The notes: generated from the letters alone by a model not told the origin. Numbered from the stretch's first letter, positions 17,040 through 25,211 are shown. The stretch is DNA of 64,000 nt from Streptomonospora litoralis (GCF_004323735.1 NZ_CP036455.1:1359101-1423100); one strand, 5' to 3'. Program-made: numbers and translations.

Positions 17040-18109
17040 CGCGGCTCCACTCCGTCGGCGTGCTGGTCGGTGGCTCCGGACGCGTGCGGGGTACCGGTCT
17101 CTGCGGCGGGGCCGGCCGGCTCGCCCGGGCGCGGCCCGGTACGTCTGCGGGGCTCGCCCACGCGCAGGCCGCGCACCGCGTCGTAGGTCGTGGCCAGGGC
17201 GTTTCGGCTGTCGGTGTATCTGGACTGCGCCAGTCCCACGAACAGGCAGTCGATCACGGTCAGCTGTGCCAGTCGGCTGGCCGTCGCGCCGGAGCGGAAG
17301 GTGGTTTCGCGTGCCGCGGTGGTGAGGACGTGGTCGGCCGCCTCGCTGATGGGGGAGCGGGGGAAGTTGGTGATGGCGACGGTGGTGGCACCGCTGCGGC
17401 GCGCCTCGGCGAGCGCGTTGACCGTGTCTATGGTCGCACCGGTGTGCGAGACGGCGAGCGCGACGTCGTCGGTTCCCAGCAGCGCGGCGCTGGTCAGCAT
17501 CACATGGGTATCGGACCAGGCGAACGACGTGACGCCGATGCGGTGCAGCTTCTGCTGGAAGTCGGCCGCGACGAACCCGCTCGCGCCCACGCCGTAGATG
17601 TCGACGCGCCGCGCCACCGCCATGCGTTCGACGACCGCCTGCAGCACCTCGATGTCGAGTTGGGCGGCGGTGTCCTCGACCGCGCGGGCGTCGGTATAGG
17701 CGATCTTCTCGACGACGGTCACCAGCGTGTCGTCGGGGTTGATGTCGCCGGCGACCTCGCGCGCGCTGATCCCGGCGCCGCGCGCCTGCCCGGCCTCGGT
17801 GGCGAGCGCGAGGCGGAGTTCGCGGTAGCCGGTGAAGTCGATGGTGCGGCAGAACCGGATGACCGTGGCTTCGGAGGTGTCGCAGTCCTTGGCCAGCTGG
17901 GTGATGGAGGAGGCCGCTACGCGCTCGGGGTCGTCGACGATCCGCTGGGCGACCCGCTGTTCGGCCGGTGCGAGGGACGGAAGAAGGGAGCGGATGCGCA
18001 ATACCGTGGTCGGCGCCGGGGAGTCGTCGCGCCCGGATTGACCGGAGGAGGAATCGCCGTGCGCCGCCCCGCCGTCGGCCGAGGCCGACGACTTCGCCGT
18101 TTTCGCCAT
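17036..18109 (-). CDS. RpiR/MurR-family transcriptional regulator
   Basis: 357-residue regulator: a Ser/Ala/Gly-rich N-terminal 45 residues, an RpiR helix-turn-helix domain (LAPAEQRVAQRIVDDP, SITQLAKDCDTSEATVIRFCR), then a SIS sugar-phosphate-sensing domain (DIYGVGASGFVAADFQQKL, AVSHTGATIDTVNALAEAR). RpiR proteins next to murQ (MurR in E. coli) sense MurNAc-6-phosphate, so control of this operon is likely. Start ATG 18109 begins the recognisable protein; the longer open frame to 18580 has poor coding character. A disordered Pro/Gly-rich C terminus overlaps the murQ start by four bases. Confidence 0.88.
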   Translation of the reverse strand: MAKTAKSSASADGGAAHGDSSSGQSGRDDSPAPTTVLRIRSLLPSLAPAEQRVAQRIVDDPERVAASSITQLAKDCDTSEATVIRFCRTIDFTGYRELRLALATEAGQARGAGISAREVAGDINPDDTLVTVVEKIAYTDARAVEDTAAQLDIEVLQAVVERMAVARRVDIYGVGASGFVAADFQQKLHRIGVTSFAWSDTHVMLTSAALLGTDDVALAVSHTGATIDTVNALAEARRSGATTVAITNFPRSPISEAADHVLTTAARETTFRSGATASRLAQLTVIDCLFVGLAQSRYTDSRNALATTYDAVRGLRVGEPRRRTGPRPGEPAGPAAETGTPHASGATDQHADGVEPR

Positions 18110-18660
18110 GTTGGAAGGTTTCTTTCGGTCGATATCTGCAGTCGATGCGTGGCCCGAGAACCCCCGTCGTCCTCGGCGCCACGGGCCCTGGCCCCTGCAC
18201 GCCGCAGGCTTCGGGCGCACGGGTCTTGTGGGTCGCTGGTAACCATGATCGCCTACGCCGGCCCTGTTGGGCAGGGTGTGTTTCCGGCTGTGGAAAAGCG
18301 AAGCCGCGGCGCCGCGGCGGCCGAGCGCGGCGAAGGCCGGCGCCCCGCCGGTTCGAAGGCTCGTAGGCTCGACCGGCGACCGCCGGCGGCCATGAGCGGA
18401 CAGGGCGGACGGTCCGCCCGCCGCCTCGGTGCGGCGGCGTGCCGATCGCCTGGACGACGCTGTAACCGCCGGGAAGGACGCTTGCCGGTGAGCGCGCCGG
18501 CTTTCGAAGCCGTCGGTGCGGGTCGACGGCGCACGGACATCGGCGGACCGCTCCCTCGCCGCGAGCGCCGCCGGTGACACGAGCCGGGCCGTGGAGTGTC
18601 GGTTCTGCTCCCGCCGGGGCCGCGGCCTGCCGCCGCGAACGGACCGGCGCCAGGGCGGGA

Positions 18661-18704
18661 GTGCCTGGCGGGAGTGAACCCTCCCCGGTCATCCCGCCAG
18701 GCAC
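18661..18704. repeat. 13-bp perfect inverted repeat
   Basis: GTGCCTGGCGGGA (18661-18673) and TCCCGCCAGGCAC (18692-18704), separated by 18 nt. It could be an RNA hairpin or a regulator site in the long gap; no gene abuts it. Confidence 0.6.
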
Positions 18705-19033
18705 CTGCGGCTCCCCTCGAAGCCGCGTCCCCCACAAGCCGGCCGTCCTCCGGCCCCTGGGAGCCGAGACGCCCCCCACGATCCCGGCTCGTATCGAAGG
18801 CGCGCACCGGCCGCGGGGAAGTACCAGCCGGAACCGCCTGATACCCAGCGTGGCCGCACGGGCTTACAACGCGCTGGCGATTCGCTTTCACCGGTCCGGC
18901 CGACCGCTTTCAACGGCCGCCGACACCGCCGCGCCCGCCCGCGGCCGCGCCCCCGCGTGGCCGGCGTCCTCGCGCCCCGCGCGACACCCCGCTCACCGCC
19001 CGTGCTCCACGGGCGATGCGGCGGCATCGGGGC

Positions 19034-19039
19034 TAGGCT
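19034..19039 (+). promoter_or_regulatory. Candidate -10 hexamer, leaderless kinase gene
   Basis: TAGGCT, 7 nt before ATG 19047. Confidence 0.5.
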
Positions 19040-19046
19040 CGTGGCC

Positions 19047-20024
19047 ATGGCCCGGCGAGTCCTCCTCGGAGTCGACGCCGGCGGCACGTCCACCCGGTGC
19101 GCCGCCGTGTCGACCGGCGGTGAGGTGCTGGGCTACGGGCGGGCGGCGGGCGCCGGCCTCCTCACGGGCGACGACCCCGCCGCGGCCTTTCAGCAGGCGC
19201 TGCGCGAGGCCTTGGCGGGGCTGGGCGCTGTCCGTGTCGAGCAAGCGGTGTTCGGCATAGCGGGCGCCGCCACCGCGGGGCGTGAGCGGGCTGCCGAAAC
19301 CGTCGGGCGGGCGTGGCACGCACTGGGGTTGCCGGGGTTTCCGCGCATCACCGACGACATCGCCGTGGCGTTCGCCGCGGGCAGCAGCGCCGACGCGGGA
19401 GCGGTGCTCATCGCGGGAACCGGCGCGGTCGCGGCGCGCGTCCGCGACGGCGCCGTGGTCGCCCGGTGCGGCGGCCACGGCTGGTTGCTGAGCGACGAAG
19501 GCTCGGCGGTGTGGCTGGGGCTGTCGGGGCTGCGTGCCGCGCTTGCGGCGATCGACGGACGCGGCCGCCCGACTTCGCTCTGCGAGCGACTGGCGGCCCG
19601 GCTGGAGGTGCCCGCCCATGATCCGGGGGCCCTGGTGCGCGCGGCACACGCGCGCGCTCCCGCGCAGCTCGGCGAGCTCGGGCCGACGGTCACCGCAGCG
19701 GCCGCCGAGGACGACCCCGTGGCTGTGGGGATCGTCGCCGAAGCGGCCGAGCACCTCCTCGGCGCGCTGACCGCCGTCGCCGCCGAGCCCGGCCGCGGCG
19801 AGCCAGTGGTCCTGGCCGGAGCCGTGCTCTCGGTCGGCCCGGTCGCCGAAGCGGTGCGGTCCGCCCTGTGCGATCGCGCCGGGGCCGAGACGTCCCGCGC
19901 TGTCGACGGCGCTCTCGGCGCGGCCGGTCTGGCCCTGCGGGACGCGGGCGCACCGAAGCAGGCGCACGCCGCGCTGCTGCGCCGCGCCGCGGGGGACGCG
20001 GCGGATCCTACTGCGGAGCGGTGA
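19047..20024 (+). CDS. BadF/BcrA-type amino-sugar kinase (GlcNAc/MurNAc kinase-like)
   Basis: 325-residue ASKHA-fold ATPase of the BadF/BadG/BcrA/BcrD group, where N-acetylglucosamine kinases and the MurNAc/GlcNAc kinase MurK belong. Phosphate-1 loop GVDAGGTST at the N terminus, phosphate-2 region VLIAGTGAVAAR, adenosine motif VVLAGAVLSVG, and GGHGWLLSDEGSAVWLG as in sugar kinases. It is divergent from the RpiR-murQ pair. A cytoplasmic kinase supplying MurNAc-6-P or GlcNAc-6-P would complete a PTS-independent recycling route, which is my inference. Leaderless start is likely (TAGGCT 7 nt upstream). Confidence 0.8.
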   Translation: MARRVLLGVDAGGTSTRCAAVSTGGEVLGYGRAAGAGLLTGDDPAAAFQQALREALAGLGAVRVEQAVFGIAGAATAGRERAAETVGRAWHALGLPGFPRITDDIAVAFAAGSSADAGAVLIAGTGAVAARVRDGAVVARCGGHGWLLSDEGSAVWLGLSGLRAALAAIDGRGRPTSLCERLAARLEVPAHDPGALVRAAHARAPAQLGELGPTVTAAAAEDDPVAVGIVAEAAEHLLGALTAVAAEPGRGEPVVLAGAVLSVGPVAEAVRSALCDRAGAETSRAVDGALGAAGLALRDAGAPKQAHAALLRRAAGDAADPTAER

Positions 20025-20144
20025 CCCGGAGCCACTCCCGCGCTGGACACCCGGCACCCGGCTGTGACCGACACCGGAATCCGTCAATCGCCGCGAATCG
20101 GAGTTTTCTCCCTGTGAGGGGAGTCAGCACGGGCCGCGAGTCGC

Positions 20145-20150
20145 TATCGT
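20145..20150 (+). promoter_or_regulatory. Candidate -10 hexamer, leaderless small membrane gene
   Basis: TATCGT, 7 nt before ATG 20158. Confidence 0.5.
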
Positions 20151-20157
20151 CGTCTCC

Positions 20158-20346
20158 ATGTCCGAAATGAATGATCAAGAACAGGGCGACCCTGCGGGTT
20201 CGACCATGAGTTTCCGCCGCTTCGTGGCGGACAACAAGGAGCCCGAAGCGGCTCCCAAGCGGCCCGTCACCCCCTATGTCCTCGCGGCGGTGGGCGCACT
20301 GCTGGCCATCGGCATCATCATCACCGTGGTGGTCACGTGGTCCTGA
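20158..20346 (+). CDS. Small single-span membrane protein
   Basis: 62 residues: a polar, acidic N-terminal part (MSEMNDQEQG, FRRFVADNKEPEAAPKR) followed by one hydrophobic helix, about residues 40-60, and a very short tail. By the positive-inside rule the N terminus would be cytosolic. I know no named family. It lies between the kinase and a tRNA-Lys gene, with a TATCGT hexamer 7 nt upstream of its ATG and no Shine-Dalgarno sequence. Confidence 0.65.
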   Translation: MSEMNDQEQGDPAGSTMSFRRFVADNKEPEAAPKRPVTPYVLAAVGALLAIGIIITVVVTWS

Positions 20347-20519
20347 CCCCCCGGGCCGCCGGACGCCGGTCCGCGGCCCTCACCCCCCGTCCCCGGCGGA
20401 GTGGGGGCCGCGCGGCCGTGCGCGGCCTATTCGGTTCGCCACCGACCTAGGAGGCTGCTATCGTTTAACCCGTCGCAAGCCCGGACCGGCGAAATCCTGC
20501 CCACCGGGCCGTACGGCAA

Positions 20520-20595
20520 GCGCCATTAGCTCAAGTGGCAGAGCAACTGACTCTTAATCAGTGGGTTCAAGGTTCGAGTCCTTGATGGCGCACCA
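20520..20595 (+). tRNA. tRNA-Lys (CTT), copy 1
   Basis: 76-nt cloverleaf with encoded CCA: acceptor GCGCCAT/ATGGCGC, anticodon stem ACTGA/TCAGT, loop CTCTTAA giving anticodon CTT (codon AAG), T arm GGTTCGAGTCC. Identical in sequence to the copy at 58447. A TATCGT about 55 nt upstream is a possible -10. Confidence 0.97.
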
Positions 20596-20659
20596 CCTTT
20601 TCGCAGGTCAGCGGCATTGTGGTCATGTGCTCACGGGACGGGAACCATCTGGGCTCCGG

Positions 20660-20926
20660 TCAGTCCGGCTCCTGTCCCTCCCGGTAGAGCACGAGATGCT
20701 CATGGTAGAGAACGCCGTCACGGAAGTCGCCGGTAGCGGTGAAACCGGTGTCGTCGACGTAGTCGATGTGATCGCCCGTGACGGTGTAGCGGCCGGTGTA
20801 GGCGCTCCTCCGGTCGCCGCGCGCCTCGTCGTAACGGCCTTCGGGCAGCAGTTCCTGACGGATGTGGCCATCCGCGGTCACCCACATCCCCACGTATGGG
20901 TGGGGTGTGGAGGTGCTGTCGTCCAT
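20660..20926 (-). CDS. Atu4866-domain protein, stand-alone
   Basis: 88-residue beta-rich protein of the Atu4866 family (PF11512), named after an Agrobacterium protein of known fold and unknown function. Motifs: PYVGMWVTADGHIRQELLP, GRYDEARGDRRSAYTGRY, HIDYVDDTGF, DGVLYHEHLVLYRE. About 80 bp of it (20787-20866) are almost identical in DNA to part of the next gene's C-terminal domain, so the two are a tandem duplication. It belongs to a minus-strand unit with the amidohydrolase. Confidence 0.85.
   Translation of the reverse strand: MDDSTSTPHPYVGMWVTADGHIRQELLPEGRYDEARGDRRSAYTGRYTVTGDHIDYVDDTGFTATGDFRDGVLYHEHLVLYREGQEPD
20787..20866 (-). repeat. Tandem-duplicated coding segment, copy A
   Basis: Matches 21071-21150 with only about five differences, all inside Atu4866-domain codons. 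Conservation at silent positions suggests a recent duplication or gene conversion. Confidence 0.8.
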
Positions 20927-20958
20927 GTCTTCATGCCCCTTCGTCGCCGGAACAGTGC

Positions 20959-21678
20959 TCAGAGTCGGGTGAACCGGTATCCGGCGTGGTGCAGAACCCC
21001 GTCGTGGAACTCACCGAAGGCCCAGAAACCCAGGTCGTCCAGGTAGTCGATGCGGTGGCCGCTCACCCAGTAGCGGCCGGTGTAGGCGCTCCTCCGGTCG
21101 CCGCGCGCCTCGTCGTAACGGCCTTCAGGCAGCAGCTCCTGGCGGACGGATCCGTTCTCGCTGACCCATAGCCCGGTGTAGGTGTGGTCCAGGTCGTGTG
21201 CGGGTTCCTTCACCTCGTCGGACGCGGTATCGAGCTTCTCGACGTCCCGCCCGTTCCAGCGGCGGAGTAGACCTTCGGTGATCAGCAGGTCGAGGTGGCC
21301 GCCCCTGGCCGGGACGGCTCCCGGGGGTGTCTCCGGTGCGTCGGCGATCCTGAGTACGGCGATGTCGGCCCGCTCACCCGGGGTCAGCGTGTTGCTCTGC
21401 CGGTTCCCTGCGAGATCGATGGATGCCGGAAGGACGACGGTGCCGGCGCAGTCCAGCACGATCATGCCGTCGTCCTCGGCGGCCGTCAGCAGCCCCGGTC
21501 CGACCCCGACGATTCGATCGCCTCCGAGGAGGACATCGGCTTGGTGCCAGTCCCCCATCAGGGGATTGCCGGTGACGACGGTGCCGCCGGTCAGCAGCAA
21601 CGGACGTCCTTCCGCTCGGCGTGCCCGGGCCAGAGTCGCATCGTCACGACGCGGAGGAGTCGGGGTGGCGGTGGCCAT
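20959..21678 (-). CDS. Barrel-less amidohydrolase beta-sandwich fused to an Atu4866 domain
   Basis: 239 residues. Residues about 20-80 (PLLLTGGTVVTGN to TVVLPASIDLAG) are the N-terminal strands of a metal-dependent amidohydrolase; residues 80-140 (LTPGERADIAVL, LLITEGLLRRWNGRDV) are its C-terminal strands. The whole catalytic TIM barrel that should lie between them, with its HxH, is absent. Residues 150-239 are an Atu4866 domain (GLWVSENGSVRQELLP to DGVLHHAGYRF). I take ATG 21678 (AAGGAG upstream); an ATG at 21714 overlaps the preceding stop as ATGA and is the alternative. It presumably binds rather than hydrolyses; a partner role for the adjacent enzyme is inference. Confidence 0.75.
   Translation of the reverse strand: MATATPTPPRRDDATLARARRAEGRPLLLTGGTVVTGNPLMGDWHQADVLLGGDRIVGVGPGLLTAAEDDGMIVLDCAGTVVLPASIDLAGNRQSNTLTPGERADIAVLRIADAPETPPGAVPARGGHLDLLITEGLLRRWNGRDVEKLDTASDEVKEPAHDLDHTYTGLWVSENGSVRQELLPEGRYDEARGDRRSAYTGRYWVSGHRIDYLDDLGFWAFGEFHDGVLHHAGYRFTRL
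21071..21150 (-). repeat. Tandem-duplicated coding segment, copy B
   Basis: Partner of 20787-20866, within the Atu4866 domain of the fusion protein. Confidence 0.8.
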
Positions 21679-21710
21679 AGTGGTCTTCTCCTTCAGCAGG
21701 CGGGTGTGGT

Positions 21711-23030
21711 TCATCGGGCGGTCCGGGCGAGAAGCCGGTCGCGGGAGTCGTGGACCTGCTCCCGTAGGGTGACCAGATCCGCGTCGAGTACCTGTCCGTT
21801 CCATTTGCGGGGCTCACCGTTGACCAGAACAGCGGTGATGTTGCGGGCGTCCGCGCCCAGGACCACAGTGCCGACCGGGTCGTTCAGCGGCATGTTGTTC
21901 AGCTCCTCGGCGGAGACCACCTGCAGATCGGCCTTCTTGCCCGGGCTGAGTGAACCGGTCACCTCTCCCAGGCCGTTGGTGCGCGCCCCCTGGAGGGTGG
22001 CGAAGTCCAGCACGTCGTGCACCCCTATCCGGGCCGGTACGGTTTCGGTTCCGTAGACGGAATTGACCGCGCGCATCCGCTGAACTGTGTGCAGGGCGCG
22101 CATCTGGGTGAACATGTCTCCGGCCAGGGCCACCTCCACATCGATACTCAGACCGGGGCGCACCCCCGCAGCGAGCGCCTCGTCGACGGCCGGGATCGCG
22201 GTCTCCAGACCGATCTGCGCATCAGAGGTCGGTGCAAGGGAAACCGTGGTTCCGCTCGCGCCCACCAGTCGCCACGCCTCGTCGGTCAGGCCGGTGGCGT
22301 GGATCAGGGTCAGGCGCGGCCCCAGCAGTGATTGCCGAGCCCATGCCTGTACAGCGCGCGACGAGGCGGGACCGAAGACGGCGTCGACACTGACTCCGAT
22401 GTCCAACTCCTCGGCGACGAGCGCGAGGTCGGGCCCGTATGCCAGGGCGGCTCCGGCGATCTCCTCCGTGGCCAGAGCCCCGATCCGCAGGGTCAGCATC
22501 TCCTGCGAGCTGTCGGCGTACTTGTCCTTGAGGCGGGCCAGGTCCTTGGGCCATTGCCGGTCCCAGGTCCCGAAATGCGGGCCCATCGAGGCGTGGACGC
22601 CTCGGAGACCGCTGCTTAGCAGGGCCTCGATGGCGGCGTCGGAGTGCTCCTGCGAGCGGGAGTTGTGCGAGAAGTCGAGCATGCAGGTGATGCCGCTGTC
22701 GATCGCCGACAGTGCGGCCAGCCTGGTCCCGACGTACATGTCCTCGGCGCTGTAGAGCGGGGCGTATTCGGCCAGGGTGGCGGTGACGTATCCCAGGAGG
22801 TCGTCCACGTCCGGCATGATCCGGCGAAGCTGGGACTGCCAGGCGTGCCGGTGGGTGTCGACGAAACCGGGGGTTATAACCGTGCCCGTGGCGTCGATGA
22901 CGACCGCGTCCTCGACATCCAGGCTCGGCCGCACCGCGGCGATCGTTTCGCCCTCCACCAGCACGTCGCCGTGTTCCAGGATCCCGATGTCGGGGTCCAT
23001 GGTGACCACGGTGGCGTTGGTGAAGAGCAC
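21711..23030 (-). CDS. Amidohydrolase family protein (cytosine deaminase/TrzN-AtzA-like)
   Basis: 439-residue metal-dependent hydrolase of the ATZ/TRZ-type group, acting on a C-N bond of a ring or amide compound. Composite beta-sandwich at both ends (ATVVTMDPDIG; GSLSPGKKADLQVV) around a TIM barrel with the HxH motif DTHRHAW (His60, His62), LDFSHNS, LIHATGL and SIDVE. The substrate is unknown. GTG 23030 is the first standard start, but the frame stays open and protein-like for 29 more codons up to a good AGGAG at 23124-23128, where the expected start position reads ATC. Its stop overlaps a possible start of the fusion gene. Confidence 0.85.
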   Translation of the reverse strand: MLFTNATVVTMDPDIGILEHGDVLVEGETIAAVRPSLDVEDAVVIDATGTVITPGFVDTHRHAWQSQLRRIMPDVDDLLGYVTATLAEYAPLYSAEDMYVGTRLAALSAIDSGITCMLDFSHNSRSQEHSDAAIEALLSSGLRGVHASMGPHFGTWDRQWPKDLARLKDKYADSSQEMLTLRIGALATEEIAGAALAYGPDLALVAEELDIGVSVDAVFGPASSRAVQAWARQSLLGPRLTLIHATGLTDEAWRLVGASGTTVSLAPTSDAQIGLETAIPAVDEALAAGVRPGLSIDVEVALAGDMFTQMRALHTVQRMRAVNSVYGTETVPARIGVHDVLDFATLQGARTNGLGEVTGSLSPGKKADLQVVSAEELNNMPLNDPVGTVVLGADARNITAVLVNGEPRKWNGQVLDADLVTLREQVHDSRDRLLARTAR

Positions 23031-23231
23031 ATGCCGTCGGGGATCGCGGGATCGGCCCCGGATCTCCTCAAGGGCTTCGGCACTGCCGATGCTGTGGGTG
23101 AGTGTCTGCGGGCTGATGACGGGCTCCTCTGCCGGTGCGGCGCGGTGGATACGGGTCCACCGCCTTCACCTGGGAGTCTGGTTGCGCGCGGCCGGGGCAA
23201 CCAGGCCGCCGTTCTCCCGGGTGTGGCACTC

Positions 23232-24113
23232 CTAGGCAGGAAGGCCGCGTCCGGACGCGTCGCCGATGCCGTCCCAGTCGGCGTGCAGTGATGCAAGCAG
23301 GGCGAGCGATTCCTCCGAGGGGCTCTCCGGCTCGGCGTGATACACGACCACCTGCCGCCCCGGGGCGCCGTTGACGGTGAAGCTGTGGTATTGCACGTCC
23401 AGATCGCCAACTTCGGAGTGGTGCAGCGGTTTCGCGGCACCCGTCTTACCCCGCACATCGTGTCGGGCCCACAGTGCACGGAAACCCGTGCTTTTCACCG
23501 AAAGTTCACCGACGACCTCGTTCAGCCGGGGATCGTCCGGGGTTATGCCCGCGGCACGGTGCAGTTCCGCAACGACCGCTGAGGCGGTCCCGTCCCAGTT
23601 CCGGTAGAAGCGGTGGGCGACCGGGTCGAGGAAGGTCATGCGCGCCAGGTTGTCTTCGAAGGAGAAGTCTGAGTGCAGGGCCGTTGCGAGACGGTTGCGG
23701 CACAATACGTCGAGAGCTCCGTCCAGCACGAACGCCGCGGCTCCGCTCCAGCGTTCCAGGAGACGACACAGCTCGGGGTCGACCCGAGGGCTCCGCCGGG
23801 CCCGCCGAGGGCGGGAAGCGTCGGTGTTCGCCAGCCGGCGCAGGTGGTCGGTGGCATCCTCGTCCAGCCTTAGCGCGTGAGCCAGCGCATCGACCACTTG
23901 GGGCGAAGGATGGCGTTCCCTGCCCTGTTCCAAGCGCATGTAATAGTCGGTGCTCACCCCGGCAAGGAGCGCCACTTCTTCGCGGCGCAATCCGGGAACC
24001 CGGCGGCGGCCGGATGTGAGCAGACCGACGTCCTCCGGGAGCAGCACCGAGCGCCTAGCGCTCAGAAACGTTCCCAGACCTGCCTGAGGTGCGGAGTTCT
24101 CATCGGTGCCCAT
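23232..24113 (-). CDS. XRE-family regulator with MmyB-like ligand domain
   Basis: 293-residue DNA-binding regulator. Helix-turn-helix at about 25-85 (RVPGLRREEVALLAGVSTDY, YMRLEQGRERHPSPQVVDAL) followed by the PAS-like MmyB domain (VLDGALDVLCRNRLATAL, NLARMTFLDP, LWARHDVRGK, HHSEVGDLDVQYHSFTVNG). In actinobacteria this family typically controls one adjacent oxidoreductase or hydrolase gene, here probably the amidohydrolase unit 202 bp downstream. ATG 24113 lies 7 nt after TAGCTT on the minus strand, pointing to a leaderless start. Confidence 0.88.
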   Translation of the reverse strand: MGTDENSAPQAGLGTFLSARRSVLLPEDVGLLTSGRRRVPGLRREEVALLAGVSTDYYMRLEQGRERHPSPQVVDALAHALRLDEDATDHLRRLANTDASRPRRARRSPRVDPELCRLLERWSGAAAFVLDGALDVLCRNRLATALHSDFSFEDNLARMTFLDPVAHRFYRNWDGTASAVVAELHRAAGITPDDPRLNEVVGELSVKSTGFRALWARHDVRGKTGAAKPLHHSEVGDLDVQYHSFTVNGAPGRQVVVYHAEPESPSEESLALLASLHADWDGIGDASGRGLPA

Positions 24114-24120
24114 ACCTCCA

Positions 24121-24126
24121 AAGCTA
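24121..24126 (-). promoter_or_regulatory. Candidate -10 hexamer of the XRE gene
   Basis: TAGCTT on the minus strand, 7 nt before ATG 24113. Confidence 0.5.
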
Positions 24127-24156
24127 GAAGGCAGGTTGCTGCCACGACAGTCCCCG

Positions 24157-24179
24157 GGGTGGGTGAAGCGCACCCACCC
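24157..24179 (-). terminator. Hairpin after the creatininase operon
   Basis: GGGTGGGTG (24157-24165) and CACCCACCC (24171-24179) form a 9-bp stem with a 5-nt loop, about 200 bp beyond the creatininase stop and upstream of the XRE promoter. Confidence 0.5.
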
Positions 24180-24374
24180 TCCCTGTGTGGGGCGCAGCCG
24201 TCGCGGTATGTCGGCTTGCAGCGGCGAGCTCGGCGGGCGCTGCCGACGGCATGTGTCCCGCATTCGCCGTCCGCCTGAGCCGGACCGCGTACGCTGCCCG
24301 GGGCACCACGCCGTCGGTGTCTCGACTCGTCGCCGTACCGAAGCGACGCCACGGCCGCGCCCGTTGGGATCGGC

Positions 24375-25211
24375 TCAGGTGCGTGTACCCCAGGCGGCGC
24401 TGATCTGCTCCGCCTTCTTCCGGGCGGTCCGGTCGGCGGTCGGCGCCTCGGCCATGTGCCGGATCAGTTCGACCGAGCGGTCGCGTACTTTCTCGAACAG
24501 CTCCCGACCCTTGTCGGAGTCGTAGGTCGCCGGATCGCCCAGAGCGCCGTTGCTGCTGAACTCGGCCAGGGACCGCGGGGTGAAGGCGCCGACATTGCGT
24601 TCGGGGATCGCATGGCCGCGGTACAGTGCGCTCTCGGAGGCCAGCAGGGGGGCCGGGCCGCCCAGTTCCTCCTCCAGCACCACATCGGGCACCAGGTGCT
24701 TGGCCAGACCGGTCTCGACCTCGCATGCGTGCCCGTAGACCTCGGAGTTGGCCGCGTCGACGACGACGTCGCGGCCCATCATCGACCAGTGGACCACCGC
24801 GACCGTGTCGCCGGTCCGCTCCCGGTACTCCGCCATCCAGCCGGGCAAGAACGCGAGGTTGCCGCCATGGCCGTTCATCAGCACGAAACGGCGCAGTCCG
24901 TGGCGGTTCAGGCTGGCGAGGTAGTCCTCGAGAATGGCGCACAGGGTGGTGATGCGCGCGGTGAGCGTGCCCGGAAAGTCCATGTGGTGCGGGGAGAACC
25001 CCACCGGGATCGGCGGGGCCATCAGAGCGAGCCCGTCCGCCGCTGCCACTGTCTGCTCGGCGAGTGCTTCGGCGATGCGGTAGTCGATCCCGGCCTTGAG
25101 CGCGGGACCGTGCTGCTCGGTGGCGCCGATCGGGACGATGGCGACCCGCGCGTATTCGAGCGCGTCGCGGACCTGGGGCCATGTCATGTGGTGCAGGCGG
25201 TACTCCGGCAT
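24375..25211 (-). CDS. Creatininase-family amidohydrolase
   Basis: 278-residue member of the creatininase family (binuclear metal amidases that include creatininase, FAPy deformylase ArfB and mycofactocin MftE). Metal-ligand motifs are present: PIGATEQHGP (Glu32, His34), GIDYRIAEAL, FSPHHMDFPGTL, NGHGGN and the downstream CEVETG. ATG 25211 is supported by AAGGAG 6 nt upstream. It is the last gene of a three-gene minus-strand unit with a PLP enzyme and an RraA-like protein, which suggests hydrolysis of an amide or lactam intermediate in the same pathway; the substrate is not known. Confidence 0.87.
   Translation of the reverse strand: MPEYRLHHMTWPQVRDALEYARVAIVPIGATEQHGPALKAGIDYRIAEALAEQTVAAADGLALMAPPIPVGFSPHHMDFPGTLTARITTLCAILEDYLASLNRHGLRRFVLMNGHGGNLAFLPGWMAEYRERTGDTVAVVHWSMMGRDVVVDAANSEVYGHACEVETGLAKHLVPDVVLEEELGGPAPLLASESALYRGHAIPERNVGAFTPRSLAEFSSNGALGDPATYDSDKGRELFEKVRDRSVELIRHMAEAPTADRTARKKAEQISAAWGTRT

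Larger units (their letters stand above)
18110..19046. other. 937-bp intergenic region between murR-type regulator and kinase
   Basis: No ORF here has protein-like composition. It contains one strong inverted repeat (18661-18704) and, at its right end, the TAGGCT hexamer of the kinase. The length is unusual for this gene-dense stretch; a non-coding RNA or decayed gene is possible but nothing specific is visible. Confidence 0.4.
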
